Below are positions 16,453 through 26,182 of a stretch of DNA of 64,000 nt, in pieces (the stretch's first letter is position 1; each line of letters opens with the position of its first letter). The notes beneath the pieces were generated by a model. The model had not been told where the DNA came from, did not search any database, and saw nothing but the letters and a program-made list of their open reading frames with translations. The position numbers and the translations under genes were made by a program. Origin of the DNA: Salininema proteolyticum (lineage in GTDB: Bacteria; Actinomycetota; Actinomycetes; Mycobacteriales; Micromonosporaceae); assembly GCF_042685645.1 (NCBI RefSeq), contig NZ_JBHUNX010000001.1:2232001-2296000 (forward strand), read 5' to 3'.

Positions 16453-18150
16453 ATGAGTGGCGTGAGCGAGAAACCCGCAGAAGCCGACGTCCCCGGGACC
16501 CTGCTGCCGAAACGGCAGCTGATCGCCCTCTTCGGCGCCCTCATGGTCACCATGTTCATGGCGGCGCTCGACCAGTCCATCGTGGGCACCGCCCTGCCGA
16601 CCATCGTGGGCGACCTCCAGGGGATGGACGAGTACACCTGGGTGGTCACCGCGTACCTCGTCGCGCTCACCGCGACGACGCCCCTCTACGGGAAGCTGTC
16701 CGACCAGTTCGGGCGGCGCAGGGTCATCGTCACCGCCATCGTCATCTTCCTCATCGCCTCCGCCCTCGCCGGTATCTCGCAGAACATGTGGCAGCTGGTG
16801 GTCTTCCGCGGGCTCCAGGGCATCGGCGCCGGCGGCCTCATGACGCTCTCCTTCACCATCGTCTCCGATGTGGTCTCTCCCCGCGCCCGCGGCAAGTACC
16901 TGGGGTACTTCGGCGGCGTCTTCGCCGTGTCCTCCGTGCTCGGCCCCGTGCTCGGCGGTTTCTTCGCCGACTTCGACTGGCGTTGGATCTTCTACATCAA
17001 CATTCCCCTGGGCGTGGTGGCCGTCCTCGCCGTCAACAGCGTGCTCGCCCGCCACCCCGCCGAGCGGCGCGGCCACAAGATCGACATCCTCGGCGCCGCG
17101 CTCCTGGTGCCGGCCGTCGTCAGCCTCATGCTCGCTCTCACCTGGGGCGGCGGCACGTACGCCTGGTCTTCGCCGACGATCATCACGCTCCTGGTCGCGG
17201 CGGCGGTCCTCACCGTCGCGTTCATCGTCACCGAGACCCGCGCCTCCGAGCCCATCCTGCCGCTGCGGATGTTCAGGAAGGCCACCTTCTCCCTGGCGGC
17301 CCTCATCGCCTTCATCTTCGGCGTGTCCATGTTCGCGGGAATGGTCTACATCCCCCTGTTCCTGCAGAGCGTTCGCGGCTACTCCCCCACCCAGGCGGGG
17401 CTCATGCTGCTGCCCATGGCGATCTCGGTCGTCGCCTCCTCCGTCGTCGTGGGGCAGTTGACGACCAAGACCGGCCGCTACAAGCCCTTCCTCGTGGCCG
17501 GGTCCGTGGTCACCACCGTCGGGCTCGGGCTGTTCAGCCAGGTGCACGTGGACATCGACCTCACCGTCGGCGCGGCCTACCTGGTGGTCCTGGGCGTCGG
17601 CATGGGCATGTTCATGCAGCCCCTGGTGCTCGCCATGCAGAACATCGTGTCCGTCGAGGACCTGGGCGCGGGCACCGCCACCAACAACTTCGCCCGCTCG
17701 CTCGGCGGCGCCGTCGGCACCACAGCGCTGGGCGCTGTCATGAACTCCACGGTCGGCAACCGCCTCGAGGAGCAGATGCCCGCCGTCGTCCAGGAGCTGA
17801 CGCCCGAGCAGCTCCAGCAGATGCGCGACTCCGGATTCTCCGGGGGCGACCTCGAGTCGCCCGCCGTCATCGACCGCCTGCCCGGTCCGGTCCAGGAGGC
17901 CGCGCAGCTGGCCTTCACCGACGCCATGGACAGGGTGTTCCTCGTGGCCGCCTCCATCGCCGTCGTCTCGGTGATCCTCACTCTGTTCCTGCCGGACCTC
18001 AAGCTGCGCGGCGACGTGCACACGCCCAAGCCCTCCGACGACAAGGCCAGGGCCGACGACGCCCGGGCCACCAAACAGGTGTTAGCGGGGCCGTTCTCCG
18101 GACCGCGGGCGCCTCCCGGGCCTACACTGGACGCCCGTCACGGACCTTGA
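16453..18150 (+). CDS. MFS multidrug exporter, DHA2/EmrB-QacA type (14 TM)
   Basis: This roughly 565-residue transporter has 14 predicted helices and DHA2 motifs: motif C-like LDQSIVGTALPTIVGDL near residue 42, motif A GKLSDQFGRRR near 83 and the LGPVLGGFFADFDWRWIFYINIPLG stretch. It exports drugs by proton antiport; the substrate cannot be told. A hydrophilic loop of about 55 residues lies before the last helix. The start is either ATG 16453 or GTG 16462; TACGAT at 16448 would give a leaderless message from 16462. The C-terminal 50 residues are polar. Confidence 0.9.
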   Translation: MSGVSEKPAEADVPGTLLPKRQLIALFGALMVTMFMAALDQSIVGTALPTIVGDLQGMDEYTWVVTAYLVALTATTPLYGKLSDQFGRRRVIVTAIVIFLIASALAGISQNMWQLVVFRGLQGIGAGGLMTLSFTIVSDVVSPRARGKYLGYFGGVFAVSSVLGPVLGGFFADFDWRWIFYINIPLGVVAVLAVNSVLARHPAERRGHKIDILGAALLVPAVVSLMLALTWGGGTYAWSSPTIITLLVAAAVLTVAFIVTETRASEPILPLRMFRKATFSLAALIAFIFGVSMFAGMVYIPLFLQSVRGYSPTQAGLMLLPMAISVVASSVVVGQLTTKTGRYKPFLVAGSVVTTVGLGLFSQVHVDIDLTVGAAYLVVLGVGMGMFMQPLVLAMQNIVSVEDLGAGTATNNFARSLGGAVGTTALGAVMNSTVGNRLEEQMPAVVQELTPEQLQQMRDSGFSGGDLESPAVIDRLPGPVQEAAQLAFTDAMDRVFLVAASIAVVSVILTLFLPDLKLRGDVHTPKPSDDKARADDARATKQVLAGPFSGPRAPPGPTLDARHGP

Positions 18151-18160
18151 GGAGGCCGCC

Positions 18161-18394
18161 ATGTCCGAGTCCGAATCCGCGCGGAAGAGCCCGCTGCCGC
18201 GCATCATAGGCGCCGTGGTCATCATCGGCCTGGCCGCCTGGTTCGTCATCGCCAACACCCAAGAGGTGTCCGTCCGGCTGTGGGTCGCGAAGGTCGAGAT
18301 GCCGATGTGGATCATGCTGGTCGTCGTCTTCGCCGCCGGCTGGGCCGTCGGGGCGCTGCTGCGGCGGCGCTCGGCGAAGAAAAAGGCCGACTGA
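18161..18394 (+). CDS. LapA-domain small membrane protein
   Basis: This 77-residue protein has two hydrophobic helices (about 15-30 and 47-66) with NTQEVSVRLWVAKVEMPMWIMLVVVFAAGWAVG between and after, the signature of the LapA/DUF1049 family, which in other bacteria acts in envelope biogenesis. GGAGG lies 5 bases before the ATG. It starts 10 bases after the exporter gene and is probably co-transcribed with it. Confidence 0.75.
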   Translation: MSESESARKSPLPRIIGAVVIIGLAAWFVIANTQEVSVRLWVAKVEMPMWIMLVVVFAAGWAVGALLRRRSAKKKAD

Positions 18395-18518
18395 GCGGTT
18401 CTCGCCGCCCCGTCGGCCTCGGTCGGGCCGCCCCCTCAGACGTCGCTAACGGGCCCGGCTGAAGTTCACCGTCTCCGTGCGGGGGCGCGCGTGCTTTCCT
18501 TCTGCCTGCCCCGGAACA

Positions 18519-18555
18519 CGTGTCGGCCCCCGCCCGTTGGGCGGGGGCCGACACG
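18519..18555. terminator. Bidirectional terminator between the LapA and LPxTG genes
   Basis: A perfect 17-bp GC-rich stem (18519-18535 with 18539-18555) around the loop GTT lies between convergent genes. Confidence 0.85.
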
Positions 18556-18586
18556 TTACATCCGCGTTCAGCTCGGGCTACTGCCC

Positions 18587-19264
18587 TTAGTGCTCCGCAG
18601 AGGCGTTGCGGCGGCGCAGGAAGAACAGCGTTCCGGCGCCGGCGGCGGCCAGGGCCGCGGCACCGCCGATGACGGCGGTGCGGGAGGCACCGGTCGTCGG
18701 CAGGGTCTCCTCACCCTCGTCGGCGACCTCCTCAGTGGAGCCCTCCTCCTCGGCGGGAGCGGTCTCGTCGGGGTTCTCCGACTCGTCCGGGTTGTCCGGG
18801 CCCTCCGGGTTCTCGCCGGACTCCTCGGTGGCGGCGCAGGTGTGGGTCAGGTTGAAGAAGTCCTTCTTGCCGTCGCCTTCGATCTCGGCCTCGGCCGAGG
18901 CGATGGTCCAGCCGGCCTCGGTGGGCAGGACGGCCTTGTTGTCGCCGCTGCCCTCGACGATCCAGCCGTCTCCGGGGATCGCGAGGGTCTCCTGGATTCC
19001 GTCGCCCTTGTCGTAGGTGACCGTCACCGAGACGAACTGGTCCCCGGTCGCCTTGGGAAGGACGAAGACCCAGTAGTCGAGGGACTCGTCGACCTCGCCG
19101 AGGTAGCCGTCCTCGCAGCCCTGCTCGGCTTCGGTGGCGGGCTTGTCGAGGTGGTCGTCGTTGATGCCCACCGTCGTGGTGGCGAAGGCCGCCGACGGGA
19201 AGGCCAGAGCGGCCGCGGTGGCCGCGATCGCGGCTCCGCCGCGAATCAGTGTCTTGGGGGGCAA
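18587..19264 (-). CDS. LPxTG-anchored cell-wall surface protein
   Basis: This 225-residue secreted protein has a signal peptide (cleavage likely after PSAAFA, near residue 28), an approximately 120-residue globular part with two cysteines, an acidic Glu/Pro/Asp-rich spacer, and a sorting signal: LPTTG, a hydrophobic stretch, then RRRNASAEH. A class E or A type sortase should link it to the wall; none is in the window. The TTG at 19264 was chosen because AGGAGG lies 6 bases upstream. The globular domain is not recognised. Confidence 0.82.
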   Translation of the reverse strand: MPPKTLIRGGAAIAATAAALAFPSAAFATTTVGINDDHLDKPATEAEQGCEDGYLGEVDESLDYWVFVLPKATGDQFVSVTVTYDKGDGIQETLAIPGDGWIVEGSGDNKAVLPTEAGWTIASAEAEIEGDGKKDFFNLTHTCAATEESGENPEGPDNPDESENPDETAPAEEEGSTEEVADEGEETLPTTGASRTAVIGGAAALAAAGAGTLFFLRRRNASAEH

Positions 19265-19390
19265 GGAAATCCTCCTGGATAAGACGGGTCGGGGTGGTGT
19301 CCGCGCGGGCGGAATCATGGACGCGAAAATCGTATCACCAGGAAAAATGAGAGTCTTCTATTGACTGTCCTATGCACGGCGGTGACAAGC

Positions 19391-19430
19391 CGGTGACCGG
19401 CGGACGGGGTCGCCGTTCCGCCGGCCACCG
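19391..19430 (-). terminator. Hairpin downstream of the protease gene
   Basis: CGGTGACCGGCGGA (19391-19404) pairs with TCCGCCGGCCACCG (19417-19430) with one mismatch, 52 bases past the protease stop. Confidence 0.55.
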
Positions 19431-19481
19431 GCCGGTGCGGAGGAGCCCGGGAAACTCGAGCCCCTCTCTATTCGGCAATGC

Positions 19482-20600
19482 CTACGGCTGGTCCCATCCG
19501 ATGGAGTAGGACCCGGAACCGCTGTAGGACTCGGCGATCCAGCGGTAGTAGCCGGCCGATCCGTCGTAGGAGACCGTCTCCTCCGACTGGGGCGTGGTGC
19601 CCGAGGCGACCGTCTGCCAGTAAGAACCGTTCCAGCGCTGCAGGTGCAGGTCGAAGTCGGTCCCGTCCGGGCCCTTCAGGCACCCGCTGTGGGAGCCGGC
19701 CCCGGCCTGGAAGTAGCTGCCGTCGGGGTGGACCGCGGTCTGCCCGTTGGACAGGGAGCCGTTCTCGCCGTTGGAGCGGTCCTCGCAGCCGCCCGGACCG
19801 GGTCCGGGGTCGGAGCCGTCGACGTACTGGTCGATCCAGTCGCGGTGGTCGGCCACCGAGGTGTAGATGACATTGCCGGTCCCGCAGGTGGAGTTGTAGT
19901 CCCCGGCCCGCGAGGTGTCGCCCACGAGGACCCAGCCGGACCCGGTGCTCTGCAGGGCCGGTCCGCCGGAGTCGCCGTAACAGGCGGTCTGGGAGGTGCT
20001 GCCGTCGATGCAGAGGTCGCCCTGACCCCACGTCTGACAGTTGGAGGACGCCAGCACGCTGGTGTTGAGCTCCTTCAACGTCTCCGATCCACCGTCGCAG
20101 CCGCGCTGCGGGCAGGTCTGGCCCCATCCGAGCAGGCGCACGCCGGTTCCGCTGCCGGGAGCGGAGGACGCCATCTGGGCGGGCTCGAAGGAGACCGACC
20201 GCGACAGCTCCAGCAGGGCGATGTCGTGGTTCCCGCCGTTGTAGCTGGGGTGGTTGATGTACTGGGACACCGGGACGACCTCGCCGCCGCTGGAGCGGTT
20301 GTGCGAGCCGAGCCGCACCGACATGCTGCCGCCGGTGCAGTGCGCGGCGGTGACGAGCCAGCGGTCCGAGACGAGCGTGGCACCGCAGATCTGGCGTCCG
20401 CCGCTGAGCAGAGCCGCCATGAACGGGTACTCCTCGGTCGCGGGGCCGCCGCCGACGATGTTCGCGCCGACGTCGCCCTCGGTCTCGTTGGCGACCGCGC
20501 CGGTGGCGGAGAATGAGCCGATGAGGAGCGCCGCGGAGGCCGCGGCGACCACCCCCAGCCGTCTCAAGGCCCGGCCGAAGCTCCTGTGCGTTCTAGCCAT
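19482..20600 (-). CDS. Secreted trypsin-like serine protease (S1) with C-terminal domain
   Basis: This 372-residue exoenzyme has a signal peptide, a short propeptide, and a mature S1 domain starting at I48 (IVGGGPATEEYPF). The triad is H87 (TAAHC), D126 (NHDIALLEL) and S211 (CYGDSGGP). A Gly/Pro/Asp linker at 262-271 leads to a C-terminal domain of about 100 residues, aromatic-rich and resembling bacterial pre-peptidase C-terminal (PPC-like) domains that bind surfaces or substrates. The ATG at 20600 was chosen because AAGGA is 9 bases upstream; a TTG three codons earlier has no spacing. Upstream is an AT-rich stretch near 20700-20745, likely the promoter. The role is probably extracellular protein breakdown. 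Confidence 0.92.
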   Translation of the reverse strand: MARTHRSFGRALRRLGVVAAASAALLIGSFSATGAVANETEGDVGANIVGGGPATEEYPFMAALLSGGRQICGATLVSDRWLVTAAHCTGGSMSVRLGSHNRSSGGEVVPVSQYINHPSYNGGNHDIALLELSRSVSFEPAQMASSAPGSGTGVRLLGWGQTCPQRGCDGGSETLKELNTSVLASSNCQTWGQGDLCIDGSTSQTACYGDSGGPALQSTGSGWVLVGDTSRAGDYNSTCGTGNVIYTSVADHRDWIDQYVDGSDPGPGPGGCEDRSNGENGSLSNGQTAVHPDGSYFQAGAGSHSGCLKGPDGTDFDLHLQRWNGSYWQTVASGTTPQSEETVSYDGSAGYYRWIAESYSGSGSYSIGWDQP

Positions 20601-20823
20601 AGTGTGCAATCCTTGTCCTTTGTGGCACCGGGAGGGGCTGCGTGTTCGCCCGGTGGCCCTGTTGTGTGGATCCGGCGGACCTCGGCCCGCCGATGGCTAG
20701 AGACTATCGGAATATGTTGATGTATAGAAGTATTGATTCAGAGACTGTACCGATTGCCCAGAATGGTGCCCGGACGCCGCACCGGACCCCGCACATTGAC
20801 GAACCGGGGCCCGGGGGCAAGGG

Positions 20824-21498
20824 TTATCCCTGTACACCCCCGCGTACGAGGATCTCAAAGGACCGCGCCCGCTCCCACAGCTCCAGGGCCAGGGCCCGCT
20901 TGGGCTCCCCCACGTCGCCGAAGTGGACGGAGGGCCGGAAGGAGGCGAGCCCAGCCTCGGACAGCACCGACTCGGCCGGGCCGCCGGCGACCAGCACGTC
21001 GAACTCGGCCGCCCCGAGAACCGCGCGGACGGCGGCGACGGCCTTCTTCTGCGCCGCCTTGGCCTGCTCGCCCCGGCGCCGTGCGAAGCGCTGCTGGGAC
21101 TGCCCGCCGGCCTTGGTCTTGCCCTGCACATAGGAGGAGTCCGTCTTGGAACGCACCACCCGCCCCCGCTCGTCCACGATCGCGACGCTGTGGGCACCCT
21201 TGCGCACCACCAGGATCCCGTAGCGGCGGGGAAGGCGCAGCTCGGACTCGGCGGCCAGCGGGAAGTTCTCCACCGCGATCCCGTCGGCGTTCCAGCGGAC
21301 GGGCGCCCCCGGATCGAGCAGCCACGTCACCTCGGCGACGGTGCCGTCACCGCCCCGGAGGGTCCAGACGTCCCCTGCAAGCTCGCGGGACGCGATGCCG
21401 CCGTTGCGCTCCGCGAAGCCGCCGATCCACCGGTCGAGCCGCTCGGGCTCGACCTCGACGACGCGGCCGCCGCCGGGGGCCGGGCGAACTCGGGCCAT
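20824..21498 (-). CDS. acVLRF1-family peptidyl-tRNA hydrolase (eRF1/Vms1-like)
   Basis: This 224-residue protein matches the actinobacterial VLRF1 group of eRF1-like release factors. It has an N-terminal region and a central eRF1/VLRF1 domain with the catalytic-loop sequence KTKAGGQSQQRFARRRGEQ (128-146), which carries both a GGQ and the Gln used by Vms1-type enzymes. In other organisms these cut peptidyl-tRNA on stalled 60S/50S subunits. AGGAAGG precedes the ATG at 7 bases. The assignment rests on the loop motif and layout; activity is inferred. Confidence 0.78.
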   Translation of the reverse strand: MARVRPAPGGGRVVEVEPERLDRWIGGFAERNGGIASRELAGDVWTLRGGDGTVAEVTWLLDPGAPVRWNADGIAVENFPLAAESELRLPRRYGILVVRKGAHSVAIVDERGRVVRSKTDSSYVQGKTKAGGQSQQRFARRRGEQAKAAQKKAVAAVRAVLGAAEFDVLVAGGPAESVLSEAGLASFRPSVHFGDVGEPKRALALELWERARSFEILVRGGVQG

Positions 21499-21530
21499 GG
21501 CAGTGCCTTCCTGTCCGGGGGTATACGAAA

Positions 21531-21556
21531 AGGGACCGGCCCGCGGGCCGGTCCCT
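21531..21556 (-). terminator. Terminator of the suf operon
   Basis: AGGGACCGGCCCG (21531-21543) is followed directly by its exact reverse complement (21544-21556), giving a 26-bp palindrome. Read on the minus strand it is followed by TTTTCG, so it ends the suf message. Confidence 0.85.
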
Positions 21557-21572
21557 CCAAGACTAACTCACC

Positions 21573-21968
21573 CTAGACGTTGAAGCCCAGAGCGCGCAGC
21601 TGGTCGCGTCCGTCGTCGGTGATCTTGTCCGGACCCCACGGCGGAATCCACACCCAGTTGATGCGGACGTCCTTCACCAGTCCCCCGCCGGGTCCCTCGG
21701 TGAGCGCCGAGCGGGTCTGGTCCTCGATGACGTCGGTCAGCGGACAGGCCGCCGACGTGAGCGTCATGTCCATCGTCGCCGTCAGCTCCTCGTCGACGTG
21801 CACGCCGTACACCAGGCCCAGGTCGACGACGTTGATGCCCAGCTCGGGGTCGACGACGTCCTTCATGGCCTCGAGGATGTCCTCGTGCTTCACTTTCTCC
21901 GCCCCGTCCTGCGACGGGGTCTCCTCGGCCGTCTCGGCGGCCGGGGTCTCAGCCTGGGTCTCGCTCAT
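21573..21968 (-). CDS. sufT: MIP18/DUF59 iron-sulfur assembly factor (SufT-like)
   Basis: This 131-residue protein has an acidic leader of about 25 residues, then a DUF59 domain: ILEAMKDVVDPELGINVVDLGLVYGV, TLTSAACPLTD with the conserved Cys, and a C-terminal WVWIPPWGPDKITDDGRDQLRALGF. Members help cluster maturation or transfer. It is the last gene of the suf operon, 9 bases after sufU. Confidence 0.88.
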   Translation of the reverse strand: MSETQAETPAAETAEETPSQDGAEKVKHEDILEAMKDVVDPELGINVVDLGLVYGVHVDEELTATMDMTLTSAACPLTDVIEDQTRSALTEGPGGGLVKDVRINWVWIPPWGPDKITDDGRDQLRALGFNV

Positions 21969-21977
21969 GGTCCCCTC

Positions 21978-22424
21978 CTAGTTCTCGTGTCCGGCCTCGG
22001 CCTTGACCAGGGCGTCCTTGAATGCCATCCATCCCAGCAGCGCGCACTTGACGCGCATGGGGTACTTCGAGACGCCCGCGAACGCGACACCGTCCTCGAG
22101 GGTCTCCTCGTCGGCCTCCCCCTGGCCCTTGGAGTTCATCAGCTCGGTGAACTCCCGGAGCTTCTCCATGGCGGAGCCGACCTCGACGTCCTTGATCAAC
22201 TCGTACATGACCGAGGCGGAGGCCTTCGAGATCGAGCATCCCACGTTCTCGTAGGACACGTCGGCGACCTTGTCGCCCTCCAGGTGGACACGCAACGTGA
22301 TCTCGTCACCGCACGTCGGGTTGACCTGGTGCGACTCCCCCTCGAAGGGGTCGCGCAGGCCCGCACCGCGCGGGTTCTTGTAGTGATCGAGGATCACTTC
22401 CTGATAAAGCTCGTCCAGATTCAT
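21978..22424 (-). CDS. sufU: SufU zinc-dependent sulfurtransferase
   Basis: This 148-residue IscU-like protein takes persulfide sulfur from SufS. Ligands C38, D40, C63 and C127 are present in NPTCGD, NVGCSIS and RVKCALL. The insert between the second and third cysteines is the mark of SufU as opposed to IscU. It sits 27 bases after sufS, its partner. Confidence 0.95.
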   Translation of the reverse strand: MNLDELYQEVILDHYKNPRGAGLRDPFEGESHQVNPTCGDEITLRVHLEGDKVADVSYENVGCSISKASASVMYELIKDVEVGSAMEKLREFTELMNSKGQGEADEETLEDGVAFAGVSKYPMRVKCALLGWMAFKDALVKAEAGHEN

Positions 22425-22451
22425 ATGCTTCCCTTATCGGACTCGGCGGTG

Positions 22452-23720
22452 TCAGGCGAAGACGCCGCGCACCTTGTCCAACGCCTCTACCAGGCGGTCT
22501 ATTTCCTCGGTGGTCGTGTACACGTAGGCGCTCGCGCGGGTCGTCGCGTTCACGTCGAACCGGATGCAGGTCGGCTTGGCGCAGTGGTGGCCCACGCGCA
22601 CGGCCACGCCGTCCGCGTCGAGCACCTGCCCGACGTCGTGCGGGTGGACTCCGGCGATGTCGAACGATACCGTGGCCCCGCGGTCGGCGGTGTCGCGCGG
22701 GCCGACGACGGTGAGCCCGTCGACGTCCCCGAGGCGCCGCAGCATGTAGGCGGCCAGGTCGCGCTCGTGGTCGCGGACCGCCTCCATGCCGATCTTGTCG
22801 AGGTAGTCGGCGGCGGCGGCCATGCCCACGGCCTCCGCGATCGGCGGCGTCCCGGCCTCGAAGCGGGCCGGGGGCGCGGCGAAGGTGGTGCGCTCCATGG
22901 TGACCGTCTCGATCATGGACCCGCCGGAGATGAACGGCGGCATCGCCGCGAGCAGCTCGGAGCGCCCCCACAGGGCGCCGATGCCGGTCGGACCGAGCAT
23001 CTTGTGGCCGGTGAAGGCGTAGAAGTCCGCGCCGATGGCGGAGACGTCCACCGGCAGGTGCGGGACGGCCTGGGAGCCGTCGATCGCGACCAGGGCGCCG
23101 ACCTCTCTGGCGCGCCGGACGATCTGCTCGGTCGGGTTGATCGTCCCCAGGAGGTTGGAGACGTGGACGAAGGAGACGATCTTGGTCCGCTCGGTGACGA
23201 CCTCGTCGAGGTTCGACAGGTCGAGGCGGCCGGCGTCGGTGATGCCCAGCCACTTGAGCGTGGCGCCGGTGTGCTCGGCCAGCTGCTGCCAGGGAACGAG
23301 GTTGGCGTGGTGCTCCATCTCGGTCACCACGATCTCGTCGCCGGGTCCGAGGATGAAGCGCGGGTCGGAGCCCTTCTCGACGCCGGCGTTCTGGAAGGCG
23401 TAGGCGACCAGGTTGATCGACTCGGTGGAGTTCTTGGTGAAGACGACCTCTTCGGCGGCGGGAGCGCCGATGAAGCGGGCGATGCGCGCGCGGGCGCCCT
23501 CGTAGGCCTCGGTGGCCTCGGCGCCCAGCGTGTGGACCGAGCGGGAGATGTTGGCGTTGGAATGGCGCGTGAACGCTCGCACGGCCTCCTCCACCTGCAC
23601 CGGGCGCTGCGAGGTGGCGGCCGAGTCCAGGTAGGCCAGCGGGTGGCCGTTGACCTGGCGGTCGAGTATGGGGAAGTCCGCGCGGAGGGCCTCCACGTCG
23701 AACGTCGGTGATGCTGTCAC
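22452..23720 (-). CDS. sufS: Cysteine desulfurase SufS
   Basis: This 422-residue group II PLP enzyme makes a persulfide from L-cysteine. The PLP lysine is K240 in FTGHKMLGPTGIG and the catalytic cysteine is C380 in VGHHCAKPTC. HHAN near 137 and the SNLLGTINP stretch are typical. The GTG at 23720 has GAGGG 6 bases before it. It belongs to the suf unit between sufC and sufU. Confidence 0.96.
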   Translation of the reverse strand: MTASPTFDVEALRADFPILDRQVNGHPLAYLDSAATSQRPVQVEEAVRAFTRHSNANISRSVHTLGAEATEAYEGARARIARFIGAPAAEEVVFTKNSTESINLVAYAFQNAGVEKGSDPRFILGPGDEIVVTEMEHHANLVPWQQLAEHTGATLKWLGITDAGRLDLSNLDEVVTERTKIVSFVHVSNLLGTINPTEQIVRRAREVGALVAIDGSQAVPHLPVDVSAIGADFYAFTGHKMLGPTGIGALWGRSELLAAMPPFISGGSMIETVTMERTTFAAPPARFEAGTPPIAEAVGMAAAADYLDKIGMEAVRDHERDLAAYMLRRLGDVDGLTVVGPRDTADRGATVSFDIAGVHPHDVGQVLDADGVAVRVGHHCAKPTCIRFDVNATTRASAYVYTTTEEIDRLVEALDKVRGVFA

Positions 23721-23823
23721 TGCATTCCCTCTTAACTGTCGCGAGGAGTGTTTCGGATACAGGGCCCCGTTGAGGGCGAGGGGTCCGCCGGGGCGGCGGG
23801 CGGGCCGCCCCGGCGCGGTGGTC

Positions 23824-24582
<759 letters not shown>

Positions 24583-24626
24583 TTTCTTTACCAGTATTCC
24601 TTCGGGATATAAAGCTTCGTGTTGTC

Positions 24627-24965
24627 TCAGGCCGCGTCGGCGGACCCTTGCGGTGTGAGGCTCAGGTACACCTCGCCGTCGCGCACCTCCACCGGGTAGG
24701 TGTCGACGGGGATGGTGGCGGGAGGCACCGTCGGCTTCCCGCTGCGCAGGTCGAACGTCGACCCGTGCAGCCAGCACTCGATGGTGCAGTCCTCGACGTC
24801 CCCCTCGGAGAGGGCGACGTCGGCGTGGCTGCACTTGTCGGAGATCGCGTAGACCTCGTCTCCCTTGCGGACCAGCGCGATGGCCAGGTCGTCGATCTCG
24901 GCGCGGACGGCCTCCCCGTCGGGCAGGTCGCCCAGCGGGCAGACGTGGAGGAAGTCGCCGCTCAT
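24627..24965 (-). CDS. Rieske [2Fe-2S] ferredoxin-like protein of the suf operon
   Basis: This 112-residue protein has both Rieske boxes, CSHADVAL (45-52) and CWLHGSTF (64-71), which ligate one [2Fe-2S] cluster. It resembles the ferredoxin component of ring-hydroxylating oxygenases. In actinomycetes such a gene regularly sits between sufD and sufC; it may feed electrons to cluster assembly. Its ATG overlaps the sufD stop (ATGA). Confidence 0.92.
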   Translation of the reverse strand: MSGDFLHVCPLGDLPDGEAVRAEIDDLAIALVRKGDEVYAISDKCSHADVALSEGDVEDCTIECWLHGSTFDLRSGKPTVPPATIPVDTYPVEVRDGEVYLSLTPQGSADAA

Positions 24966-26131
24966 CGGGCGCTCTCCTCCAGTCGGGCCAGGACGGCCTC
25001 GATCAGGTGCTCGCGCAGCTCGTCGCCGGGGACCTTCACGAGGATCTCGTTGAAGAAGCCCTGGACGACCAGGCGGCGGGCCTCGTCCTCCGGGATACCG
25101 CGGGAGCGCAGGTAGAACAGGTGCTCCTCGTCGAACCGGCCGGTCGCCGAGGCGTGGCCGGCGGAGACGATCTCGCCGGTCTCGATCTCGAGGTTGGGCA
25201 CCGAGTCGGCGCGGGCGCCGTCGGTCAGCACGAGGTTGCGGTTGACCTCGTAGGTGTCGGTGCCGGTGGCCTCGGCCTCGATGAGGACGTCGCCGACCCA
25301 GACGGTGTGCGCGTCCCGGCCCTGCAGGGCGCCCCGGTAGGCGACGTTGGAGCGGCAGTCGGGGACCGAGTGGTCGACCAGCTGGCGGTGCTCCAGGTGC
25401 TGGCCGCCCTCGGCGAAGTAGAGCCCGTAGGCGTCCACGTCGCCGCCCTTGCCGGCGAAGTCGATCGACAGGAAGTGGCGGACCAGGTCCCCGCCGAGGG
25501 AGACGGCGAGGTGGTTGAGCTTGGACTCGCGGCCCAGGCGGGCCTTCTGGTGCTGCACGTGGACCGCGTCGCGGTCCCACTCGACGATCGAGACGAGGTC
25601 GAGCGTGGCGTGGTCGCCCACGGCGATCTCGACGTTGTCGGACAGGACGGCCGAGCCGGTGTGGTGCATGACCAGCGTCGCCTCGGCCTCGGCGGCCACG
25701 TCGATGTACATGTGGGCCCAGTTCGCGCCCTCGGCGCCCTCGCCGAGGATGTCGAGGCGCAGCGGATCCTCGACCTTGCCCTCGACGGTCACCAGCAGTG
25801 CGTCCTTCGAGTTCTCCCAGGCCAGGGCGCTGGGACGCTCGAAGGGCGTCAGGATGGAGCCCAGGCGCGGGTCGTCCTTGGCGATGGTCTCGACCTTGAC
25901 CCCGGCGGGCACGGACGGCGCGGTGCGCTTGACCGTGTCGGCCTTGGCGGTGTCGTCCTTGTCCAGGCCCTTCAACCGCGCGACCGGCGTGAAGCGCCAG
26001 TCCTCCTCCCGGCCGGTCAGGGCCGGGAAGTCGGCGGCCTTGAAGGAGCGCAGGTTCTGCGACTTGGTCTTCGGAGGCTTCTCGGATCCGGCTCCGTGGG
26101 AGTGGGGCCTGGCGGCTACCTCAATGCTCAT
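24962..26131 (-). CDS. sufD: Fe-S assembly scaffold SufD
   Basis: This 389-residue protein has the SufB/SufD beta-helix fold, with a C-terminal EDEARRLVVQGFFNEILVKVPGDELREHL typical of SufD. It pairs with SufB and SufC. The gene lies between sufB and the Rieske gene, 51 bases after sufB. Confidence 0.95.
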   Translation of the reverse strand: MSIEVAARPHSHGAGSEKPPKTKSQNLRSFKAADFPALTGREEDWRFTPVARLKGLDKDDTAKADTVKRTAPSVPAGVKVETIAKDDPRLGSILTPFERPSALAWENSKDALLVTVEGKVEDPLRLDILGEGAEGANWAHMYIDVAAEAEATLVMHHTGSAVLSDNVEIAVGDHATLDLVSIVEWDRDAVHVQHQKARLGRESKLNHLAVSLGGDLVRHFLSIDFAGKGGDVDAYGLYFAEGGQHLEHRQLVDHSVPDCRSNVAYRGALQGRDAHTVWVGDVLIEAEATGTDTYEVNRNLVLTDGARADSVPNLEIETGEIVSAGHASATGRFDEEHLFYLRSRGIPEDEARRLVVQGFFNEILVKVPGDELREHLIEAVLARLEESAR

Positions 26132-26182
26132 GCGTGTGTCTTTCAGTCTCTCTGGAGGCTTCGGTCTGTCTGCTCGCGGCCG

